Shown: positions 39,101-51,100 of the stretch, piece after piece | Layout of the letters: each line of letters opens with the position of its first letter | Numbering within the stretch: position 1 is the stretch's first letter | DNA from: Paraescarpia echinospica | Taxonomy: Eukaryota > Annelida > Polychaeta > Sabellida > Siboglinidae | Length of the DNA: 64,000 nucleotides | Assembly: GCA_020002185.1 (NCBI GenBank) | Contig: CM034532.1 | Coordinates: forward strand, 30,301,966-30,365,965 | Direction: 5' to 3' | The notes under the pieces: generated by a model | The model's input: only the letters and a program-made list of their open reading frames with translations | Told to the model about the DNA's origin: nothing | Databases searched by the model: none | Position numbers and translations under genes: made by a program

Positions 39101-42100
39101 TTTCCAACAATTTCCGGGCTTGGCTCAGTAATGTGATGCCTCTGTATCTCCCTGGGTCATGGATGTCCCCTTTCCCCTTCCATATCGGCACAATCACTCC
39201 TCTTTGCCACTCTGCTGGTATCTCTCCTGCTGTGAAGCACACATTAAACAGCCTCGTCAGCCACTTAATTCCAACTAGTGTGTTTGCTTTCACCATTTCC
39301 ACTGAGAGTTCATCCACTCCTATAGCCTTTCCAGTTTTCATCTTCTTTACTGCTTTCTCACCTCTTCTGTTATTGTCCTCACCTCCAGCTCTCTCCTTAC
39401 AGTATGAGGTATCTCTATCTCATATTCTTCCTCCGGATTTAGTAGTTTCTAGAAGTACTCCTCCCAAACACCCAGCACTTGTTTTGCTCCAGTGACCAGT
39501 GTCCTGTCGCTTCTCTTCATTGCTGATGTTCGTATAGTATCTTTGCTGTCTCTGTCTCTATCCCTGGCAAGTTTGAAGATCAGTTATTATATTCCAACAT
39601 CATGTACAACTTAATTACTTTGGCCTATCTGTTCACTGGGAGCTTAGGCCATTGATAATTTTACCTTTGTGTACTATCCCACCTGCTTTCTTTCCCTTTC
39701 AGTGTCTCTCTGCCAGGTGTTTCTCGGCCTTCCTCTTCTTCTCTTCCCTGGGGGGTTCCATGTAATTGCTTGTCGTGTGATGTTTGTTGCAGGTTTCTTC
39801 AGTGTATGTCCTATCCACCTCCATTTTCTCTTCTTTATTTCATTTTCTATTGATATTTGTTTGGTCCGTTCCCATAGTGTAGTGTTAGGTATCTTGTCTG
39901 ACCACGTTTTAAAGAGTATTTTTAGTTCCACTTGAGTTGCTTTTTCCCCAGTTACTTGTACTTTTTCTCAAGTACAAAAGTACATGTACTTGTACCAGCT
40001 TGTCTCGAGTAGCTTCTGTGATGTGCTGTTGTTTGTCAGGACTCTGATATGCGTCAGAAGTACCTGCAGCTGAAGGACACCAACGAACACCTGCTGCGAC
40101 AGCTTGAGAATGGACAGCAGCAGATGGACCACCTGAACGTGAAGAAGGAAATGCTGGAAGAGGCGAGTGACCCCCACCTCACCTGGGGGCACAGGGTGGC
40201 CACTGTACCCCCTCCATTACTAGGGTTGTGTTAGGGGTGGGCCAGTTTAATTCCTTGACATTTATGGTATCATAAGCACTTTTAATGTCCTCCGTTCATA
40301 GTTCTTGTTGCATCATGAAGTCCAGTGGACTTCAGTTATCATCTATATAGATGTGGTGCGCAGCAGTTAGAGCACTGGACCCTCATTGAGAGGTTCCAGG
40401 TTTGGTTCATTACGTTTAGTTAGTATTTAGACATACTATATCTCACTCCAGTGATTTATTTACAATTGTATATTTAAATTCTGTATTATGTTTCTATTCT
40501 TCTTTTTAAAATGTTATTAAATATTGACTATGTTTTACTAATGCTATATTCCAAGCACAGCTGAACAGGTTTTTTAAATCCGGATACACTGCGCTGAACA
40601 AATACTATTTATTACTAACATCATACTGCAGTATATAAGAACTTACTTTGACACAATGTGTCAAGTGACACATGATGACACCTGGTGACTGATCACATAT
40701 GGTGCGATGTGACACGTGTTGTCCATTGCAGGAGCTGTCAGTGTCCCCGGTGAAGCAGGAGGCGGTGCGACTCTACGAGCAGCTCCACGAGCTGGAGGAG
40801 AAGCGCGACCAACTCCTGGAGGAGACGCAGTCCCGCGGCACCCCGCAGCAGGAGCGTGAGAAACTGCTGAAGCAAGTGAAGGAGGACAACAGTGAGATGG
40901 CCAGCATGGAGAAACAGTGCGTGGATCCTACCATAACCACTCACCGTCATTGTGGCTCTTTCTCTCATCGCACACATTGGTGCATGGTTCACTCACCAGG
41001 GGGCACCAGTTTGTTGAGATATAATTATAGTTAGTCTTTCACTAAAGGGCAGCACCTCTTCGCCTGGCTCCCTTGCGGGAGCGTCCACGTCACTCAGTGG
41101 CTTCTTCTGCTTTTCTTGTTATTTCCCTCCATCTCTGTCTGTTGTCCGCAACGACCTTCCATTCTTGGCTGTTCACACCTGCCCTCTTAAAGTCTCTTTT
41201 CATTGTTCCATTTCAGCTTTGGTCTTCCTCTTCGTTGTTTGCGAACCTCTTCTGCTTTCCATGCTCTTTTTGACAGTCTGTTTTCGCGCATTCTTTGCAT
41301 GCGTCCTGCCCATCTCATTCTGTTGCCCACTACTTTCAGGATAGCCACTCGGTTTGAGATATATCTACACCTGGTGTCTCATTAGGGGACAACAGTTGGT
41401 TAAGATATATCTACACCCTGTGTCTCACTAGGGGACACCACTTGGTTGAGATATATCTACATATGGTGTCTCACTAGGGGGCACCACTTGGTTTATATAT
41501 ATCTACACCCTGTGTCTCACTAGGGGGCACCACTTGGTTGAGATATATCCACATCTAGCGTCTCACTAGGGAGCACCACTTGGATTAGATATATCTACAC
41601 CTGTGGTCTTATTAGGGGGGCACCACTTGCTTGAGATATGTGTACACCAATGTTTCACTAGGGGGCACCACTTGCTTGATATATATATAGTATTATCTAC
41701 CCCTGGTGTCTCACTAGGGGGCACTACCATGGAGAAATAGAAGTTACTATATAAATTCTAGTGAAAGATGTCCATGAATGGGCATTAAAAACTGACTGTG
41801 ACGTTTACTGTGATTTACTTACGTCACCACGTTAAGTGCTGGGTATAAGTAAGTAAGGCGATGTTTGGTTTTTCAGAGTGAAGATGTTGACAGATCGGAT
41901 TGCCGGCATCCAGGATGAAATACGACAGCTGGACATAAACATTGAAGAAAACCAGGGTAGACAAGTTAATTTTGTTACGAAGACGAAAATTGAGGGGAAA
42001 AGCAGCACATATTTGCAAAAATTAAGTGAGAACATTAGGCTACTTGTGCAATACTCAAGGCTGTAGTTTACTCCGCTGCCACTTTGCTATGGGTGACACC

Positions 42101-45100
42101 AGCTAGCTAACCTCATCAACATTCTCTGTCTTTTTTTAACATCCAACTGTTCATTGTGCAGTTCTGAGATTTACGATAGCGTCACTGTACATTAATATAT
42201 TTTCCACTCGGTAGGTGGCACCTTTGTAGTGATTTATTTAATTAAACTGAAACCGTAATACAAATCATACAATCATTATAATTTATAAAATTAAATTACC
42301 AATTTTATGACCAATTAATGATTTAGATATAAGTTAAATAACATATTTAGCAAATTTGAAAATGTCACAAAAAATGTCGATTATCGACTCGTTGTAGTTG
42401 TAGCCACCTGGTGGTATCCACGGAGAGAGCCACACCTTGTCATTTCTACCCTTCCCACCATGGTGACAAGTTCTCACTCTGGTTTTGGATACTGAACGCA
42501 TTCGGGTCATTTCTTTGTACATACGTGCTTGCTATAAACCACTTGGCGTTTCCTGTTCGTACTAAACGCTTCTTGTCTTTCCATTAGAATTGTTCTCATT
42601 ATTATGTTAAGAATTGATAAACCATTTGCTTGTAAGCTATGTCTGAACTAATGCTTCTATAATAGTTACTAATCCAAACACTGGACTTTTCACTTTTTGT
42701 TAAATAATTTAAAACAAAAGATTGCATTGGTGTGTGAAATTGGCATGTACTAGGTTGTCATGTCATTCTTTGGCAGTTATATACCTGACATATTTTGCAC
42801 ACCAGCCAATCGGGAGTGGTTTTACAGAAATCCCCCATTTATCATTGCAAAAATGATACAAAAAAGATAATGACATTACTTTCGGCCCGGAATTGCATAA
42901 TAATATGTAACAACATTGTTGGGAACCCAGTATTTTGATGGTGCATGTTTTACTCTATAAACTCACCCTGAACATATTCAGCACTGCATGCTTTGTATGG
43001 CTTACTTTAATGGGTTTATTACGAAATGTTTACATTGTGTGGGATTTGTTTCATTTTTAAATATCTGCATATATAAATATTATATAAAATATGTAATATC
43101 ATATAGACAAAAATCATCATTAGCTTTGTAGTTTTGTATGTCTAGCTATGCATATTTTTTTCTTTGTGAATTATCGTGAGTTGGACTACATCGACTGAAG
43201 CCATATCGTATGTGGTGTTCACTTGCTATGCTGCTGGGATGATCACGCACGTGTTAACTTATGTGTGTCTGTGAAGTTAGAACAGCCCTTAATGCCTTTT
43301 AGTGGGATGTTTGCAGGAGAGAGAAACCAGAAGTATAAAGACCTCAAGCGCAGGGAAGAGACAATGGACGGTGGGTACATGGGCATATTTGGGGAGCATG
43401 GGGCCATAGCCCACCTTGGCAACTTTTTCTATAAAAACAAACTTAATTTCTGTATACCAAATATTTGAGACATGAAAATATATGTCAAATGTAGTGTTCC
43501 AATAAGCATACAGAGGTGTGCATCCATTTTGTGGGGTACCTGTGTACAGTCACCCCAGTAGACATGACTTTATGCATCCACATATGAGCACAAGAATACC
43601 AGAATACTGTAAAGTCTGATAACTTAGGTGAACCTTTTGGTGTTTTTGTGACTAGACTCACCCACCCCGGGGCCCCCACATACAGAGAGCGTAGATAAGC
43701 CACATTGTGAATGGAGTAGTTTAGTTTCTTCTTTCTATGACATTTCAAAGGTTAATTAAACATCTTGAATGTTATTGTTTAGTATAATTACCTTCCATGA
43801 AATATTCAGGAAGTTTTTCGAAATCACGTTTTCACCCTAAATTGTCTCGCTTTGATGATGACAATTGTGTATGCGTTATTTCATGCTTAATGATTCCAAT
43901 TTGTTGTATGTCTCAGCTCGGGTTCCTGCAATTTTAGTGCTATAGACATTTATTATTGTAGGCTAAAGGTATAGATATTTATAGATTTCATTAAATCATC
44001 ATAATCAACTATGGTGACATACTTACTAAAGTTGACCTTCTAAATATAGCACATGCATAATTTAATTAGTGTAATGTTTTAAAGATAACAGTATTGTTCA
44101 CGGTTGATTACATATTTCTTTTGTTGATCTTTCAAGAGATTTAGCACTGTGCCATGCTACAAAATGAGTTGATGAGTTTACGTACGAATATCTTCATGAA
44201 GATGTTCTTATTTTTACTGTGGTATCCTGTTTCCATTTTCAGATTTCCTCGGTTCATTTGAAGACACCAAAGCACAAGAAATGGTGGGTGGTTTCTATTG
44301 GCTAATAAATAGCTTAATCTTTCCATGAGAAGCTTACATTTTCCTGACAGAGGGTTCGAATATAGACATTTTGTGTAACTTTAACAGAGGAATTTAAAAT
44401 ACATAGTAATTATTTATGATGAATGTATATGTAAAAAGTATATGCTAGAAAGTATACAAAAACATTTATAGACAATACCTACCCAAACATCTTCCATAAT
44501 TCTAAAACATGTGCACCATTTTGGTGGGAACCTAATATTAGAAAGTGCTTAGGAATGCTTAACCTTAAGTACTAGTACTGTATGTATGTGTTGTAAATAA
44601 AGTAGGTTTTTTAACAGCTTTTTGTGTAATTTCTCTGGTTAATATAACATTTAGGTATAAACAGAATTTTTCCATCTTTAGGAGAACTGTTTTCCATGAC
44701 TTGATTTGTGGTTTAGGAAAAGATTGAGCAACTTGAGGCAGACATTGTTCTTATCCTTGAACACATGGGTCGGGTGAGTTACAACTTGAGTCAAACATTG
44801 TTCTTATCCTTGAACACATTAGTCAGGTGAGCGAAAACTTGAGTCAAACATTGTTCTTATCCTTGAACACCTGAGTCGGGTGAGTTAAAACTTGAGTCAA
44901 ATATTGTTCTTATCCTTGAACACATGAGTTGAATGAGTTACAACTTGAGTCAAACATTGTTCCTATTTTTGAACACCTGAGTCGGGTGAGTTACAACTTG
45001 GGTCAAACATTGTTCTTATCCTTGAACACCTGAGTTGGGTGAGTTACAACTTGGGTCAAACATTGTTCTTATCCTTGAACACCTGAGTTGGGTGAGTTAC

Positions 45101-48100
45101 AACTTGGGTCAAACATTGTTCTTATCCTTGAACACCTGAGTTGGGCGAGTTACAACTTGGGTCAAACATTGTTCTTATCCTTGAACACATGAGTTGGGTG
45201 AGTTACAACTTGAGTCAAACATTGTTCTTATCCTTGAACACATGAGTCAGGTGAGTTACAACTTGGGTCGAAATTGTTCTTATCCTTGAATATGACAGGA
45301 TAAAATGTATACTCAGATGTATGACATTATAATAATTATGTAGTGAGTTCTGGTGATCTGATGATCTTTTTTATCAAAGTTTTCTCATATGCCTGATTTA
45401 CTAACACTGCTTTTCCCAGTAATTAAGCAGTAAAAGCATTATTTCACACAGCCGCCATAGTTAAATAAAGCTTTTACTTCTGAATTACTACCATTACTCC
45501 TTCTGATGTAATTATATACTTCTGTTCATGGAAGTCATTTTGTGCTCTAACATTGTGTCGTTAGATATTTCATTTAAATATTGTCACATAAATAATGTAC
45601 AGTCCACAATGTTTTGCCAAGACAAAACAAATTAATATAGTTTCATTTCGCCGTCATATAAAAACTTATCTTTCTAACGTTGCATATCCTCCTTAGCTTC
45701 TTAGCAATTCCATCCATCAGTTGTCTTGCACATGATTATGAGAACGCTTAATCCTTTCATTTTGCTTTGCCACTGAGCTCGGATTTTCTGAGGATATTGG
45801 CACTAAAGAAGTCATTTTATTTATTTTGATTATTTGAGTGTGATATTGACAGAACATGGCTCGATTCACTCACCTTCCCACTCCAAGTGAGTTAGAGTCG
45901 ATGAAGGACGACCTCGCCTTCAAGGAGGGGGAGATGGAGAAGGCAAAGGCCACGGGAACAGGTCTCGCGGGGGGTAAGTTGTGTCTCACTTACAACACCC
46001 TCCGTATCTCATTTGGCCCATTGCAAAGTGTGTTCACTGATGTTCATGTATGCATAGGCAGACCCAGGGGGAATTGAATTGGCCGCACTATGCCTGTGCT
46101 AGGGTGGTGTGCCCCCCTACACTTTTTGAATGTACCCCTGTTAAGTGCCTTCCATACGTTCTGAAATTATTAACATTGCCGTGAAAGCTTACAAACAGCA
46201 CACCCCGTTTTCCGATCCATGGTGCTCCTGCGAAAATTCTTCAAACCCCCCCATCTTCTGATGCCAGGATTTGATAGTGAGATGGTGGAGTCATGCTGAA
46301 ACTCTGGCCCACAGCTCACCCAATATAAATTTGGTTGCATACTTCTGGGGGTGCAATTGGAGATTTTGCCCCCCCAGACTATCCTCTCTGCATCTGCCCG
46401 TGTTTATTTGATGGGTCACAACAGTTCAGACCTTAAGGTACATTTTGGTGGTAGTTAAAAGCACCATATAAAGGGCAGTGTTTAAGTTTTACAATGAAAT
46501 CACTGTCATCAGTGCAGATCAATTTTGTGGTTGAAAAGAGTTAGGTATTTACGTGTGAAAATCGTGTGGGAAACTGCATTTAAATAAAAACGTGGCTTGA
46601 GAATTACGTACGATGACGTTATTCACCATCATCATGAAGAAGTCAGTGTGAGACGTTAGACAAAAAAAGCCTGTACCAGATAAAAATACACTTTGGATAT
46701 AAAAAAATGAAAGTTTTTGATATGGCTTGAGAATCTATTTAATTTATTTTATAACTTGGAGAACTGAAACTTCCAGAGAGTGTAGGGTATATCAAAATAT
46801 GCATGGTGACATTTTTTTCTGAAGTTTTAGACACTTTTTTCATGGTTATTTTATTAAAAAAAGAGGTAATATTTTACCATGACAGAGACAGCAAAGCTTC
46901 ACCAAGACCTGCAGAAGGTGGAACAGCTCGACACAAAGATTAGCACTGAGCTTGACCTGCTGAAGAAGAAGGTTACAATGATGACCTCTGAACTTGAAAC
47001 CTACTCCGATATTGATAAGCTAAAGGTAGACGCCGAGACCAAAAAACAGGCAAGTATCTGGGGTGGTATTGGGAATTTTGTCATGACTTCCCTGTACGTA
47101 CGTAGCATCAAGTAAACTTAAAGGGAATAAAAACATCTATTGCTTGAATTCATGTTATATTACATCCTGCCATCTATTTCCACGTCCACCAAGCAAAACA
47201 AATCAAAAAAATTCAATGAATTAGAAATTCCACATTTTATGCTGCACATCCGGACATTTTCGAATATGCATATTTTTGGCACGCTTTTCGGGTGCCGAGA
47301 TGTGACGTCACTTATGACTCAAACTCGCATCAGGCCGACCCTTTCCATGCATTCAGAGCATGTTTACAAGTATAGTTTTTGGGTCGAAACGAGCGTCAGA
47401 ATGAGTTATTGTGCAATTTTCCGACGTAATACAAACACTAGTCATCATAGAGGAACAAGCAGTTATCTTACGGTTCCACATGAATCCAATTTTATTCAAA
47501 ACAACGTATGCGAATGGGCCTACAAGTCGACTAGGTTTCGCCGAGCTTGGGCTCGTTTTCAGAATAATTATATCGAATGCAACCAACGGGAGATAATCTA
47601 CACCAATAAACATACATAGCAAACATATATTGTATCCAGCTACATAAAGTAACGTGTAAAATCTCATAATATCACTAGAATATCGATATATGAAGGAGTT
47701 GTACAATTTACCATAACAACTTAAATCAGTTAGAGAGTTTCCGCTGGTCCCGATAGCTCAGTGGGTAGACGCGTTGGTTACTTGTCATTTATTTTACAAT
47801 CGGGCGACGCCGGTTAAATCCTGACAGCATGCAAACCTTTGATTTTCTATACACTTTTTTTTTAAATGTTTTCACGAAGTAATATAAACAAAATCATTTT
47901 ATACTATAATGCACTGTTTGTAAATAATTTTTATAGTAACTATTTATTTGCCACAAAAATGAAAATATGGTCATTATATAACGATGTTTCTAAATTTTAT
48001 TTATCCAAACAAATATAATGTAATGAATATATAATTTATTAATTGTAAATATATTGTACAGTAATATATTGTAATTATATATGTGAAAACAGATTGAGAT

Positions 48101-51100
48101 CTGTCTGGATAAATACAATTTAGAAACATTGTTATATATAATGACCATATTTTCATTTTTGTGGCGAATAAATAATTACTACAAAAATTATAAAAATATT
48201 TACAAACAGTGTATTATGGTATAAAATGATTTTGTTTATATTACTTCATGAAAACATAAACAATAAAAATGTATAGAAAATCAAAGGTTTGCATGCTGTC
48301 AGGATTGAACCGGCGTCGCCCGATTATAAAATAAATGACATGTAACCAACGCGCCTACCCACTGAGCTAGCGGGACCAACGGAAACTGTCTGACTGATTT
48401 AAGTTTTTATGATAAATTGTACAACTCCGTCATATATCGATATTCTAGTGATATTATGAGATTATACACATTACTTTATATAGCTGGATACAATATATGT
48501 TTGCTATGTATGTTTATTGGTGTAGATTATCTCCCGTTGGTTGCATTCGATATAATTATTCTGAAAACAAGCCAAAGCTCGGCGAAACCTAGTCGACTTG
48601 TAGGCCCATTCACATTCGTTGTTTTGAATAAAATTGGATTCATGTGGAACCGTAAGATAAATGCTTGTTCCTCTATGATCACTAGTGTTTGTATTACATC
48701 GGATTATTGCATAACAACTCATTCTGACGCTCGTTTCGACCCCAACATTATTCATGTAAACATGCTCTAAATGCATAGAAAGGGTCGGCCTGCTGCGAGT
48801 GCAAGTCATGTGTGACGTTAAGATACCACGTGATCGCTTAGCTCATTAAATTTTTATATTCCGCGGGAATCGCTACACAGACAGGTTTTAAATCGAATTT
48901 ATGCTACAAATGTATTTTTCTGTATTTTTTATGTTCTCGAATGTTACATGCAATATTAAATTTTCTGTACACACGGAAAACGGATTTTAGCTAATGCCTT
49001 GTTTTTATTTCCTTTAATTGTTCAAAAATATGTGTACATAAGATAATAAAATATAAATTATGATATTGAATTTTTTGTATTTTAAAATTTTGAGATGCCT
49101 CTTATAAATTATGGTGCAGTTGGTAAACTCTCTATTACGTAAATGGGTTTACCTGGTAACTGTGACACTTCAGCTGCATTGTTCCGTCAGTGTCAACCCA
49201 GTTTTAGCAGTTTCAATTCTAATTCATCAATTCCATAAATTTACTGCAATTCCACCTTGCATAAAAATAAATTCCAATTCAAAATGTTCAATTCCAAAAT
49301 GCTAAAGAACAATTCAATTCTGATTTGTTTTATAAGTTTTACTTCTACTTGAAAACTTGTGAACACTCATTTTAAATCAGATATATATAATTAAAACAAA
49401 TTCGCTATAGTTAATTCAATGACACCTGAAAAAGTCAAGTATATTGGCTCATGCCTGCTACTGCAAATTATTCAGTTCCAATAAAAAACATTCCAATTCC
49501 ATCTAACTTTTCAAAATCAATTCCGGAATTTGAATTGGCTTTCAGTTCCGATTCCAGAATGGAATCGACCCCATGTCTGACATTGTTGTCAATGAAGGTT
49601 TTGTTGTCAGAAATTGGGGGAGGATAAAGTGACGTTACACAAACGCCACGAGACATTCAAGAAGGTGATGAAAGAGAAGACACAGCACTACGAGTTGATC
49701 AAAGCTCACCTCAATGACAACGAGACATACACACAGGTGAGAACACTCACAAACACATACACACAGGTGAGAACACTCACAAACACCACAGGAGCCAGTT
49801 CACAGTTTAAAGGGAGTGTGTCTCTTCCTAGTTTTTATTAATTAATATAATCTGAAGACAATAGTAAGTATGTTAAAGGTATACTGCCCGCCAAATTGTT
49901 TTAGTAAGCCCATGTCACAGATCAGCGAGGTCTTCGTAACTAGATGGCTCGGGTCCAGTAGGGTTCAATGTTAATTACGTCAATGCTTGTGAATGCAGGC
50001 GGCAACCGTGATCAACGCAACAAGGAACTATGGAAATTTAATTACATATGAATGAATACCCAAAAAAAATCTTATAGTAACAATAAACACAACATCTACC
50101 CTCTAGTCTACCCTAGCTCGGCTCTCAGATAATCTTTGTAACCCCAAAAATACTAGAACGTGGTTATAATTAGCCTTTAATTAAATTGTGTGCCCGCTGA
50201 AGCGTGGATATAATAGTGAGTACTATTAATATCAAATGTGCTATTCACATGAAGCAGCACAGCTTGATCTGATTTATTATTAGATTTTTTAAATATATTC
50301 ATGGATAAAAACTTCTGTATACTAGAGTGCAGATTTGCTAGTGTCCAAAGCTCATGTATACATCTCAAAATTCCATGGCAACACGGTATTGTGTACTTTT
50401 TAACAAACCTAAAACTTATACATTGAATGATGACAAGCCAGCCAGGTTAACTAAAAATCGTAGCTGTACCATTAGAAACAATCTGTGAACGTACAAATCT
50501 CACATTTTCATGTTTCGGTTCAAATAAATGGGGAAACAGGGACATAAACGGCTGACTGGCTGACTGGAAAGGCAAGACCCGTAGACACACAGACCCAACC
50601 CACACTGACTGCTGCCATCATCGTTGCCCCCGTGCGGGCAATCGGATTGATGGATCGTATGTTATAATTATACTTAATCAAAAAGTTACCCAGTGTACGG
50701 CATTAGAAGCAGGATAAATAAACAATGCATAAGCTTCCTGCATTGTTATAAGTAGCTGTCAATAAACATTGTCTACAAATTGCTGATTTAAAAAGCCATT
50801 GCTTGCAACAACTCACCTCGAAATCTGACATGTTGACTGTGTGTGACCTCACCAGTCTCTGTGTGTTTCATTGCGCGTGCATGAATATTCATTATACTCG
50901 GGCTGCATATTTAATAATCCATGTGGCAGCAAGCTCAAAATGATTCGTGTAAACACAATTATTTATCGGCTTTTTGCGCAGATAACACCCGAATTATGCA
51001 TAAACATGCAAGACATAAGTAGCAGAGAAAGTACTTGTGGGAAATTATCACGTTTTGATACAGTACATCTCAACTGTATATTAGCTTACAAAGAATCGCT

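Noticed and set aside
40163..40741. GT-AG alternative (gtgacc donor with ctgtcag acceptor)
   Set aside because: In frame, but two residues shorter than the family at this position and with a poorer donor; kept as an alternative, not as the preferred model.
40917..40921. GC donor (CAGT|gcgtgg) for the IFT74 exon ending near 40917
   Set aside because: A canonical GT donor one codon earlier (ACA|gtgcgt) with acceptor at 41876 gives the correct frame and family spacing.
22379..48379. Genuine tRNA genes
   Set aside because: A- and B-box-like words are present, but no complete cloverleaf or sensible anticodon loop, and all copies lie inside foldback elements.
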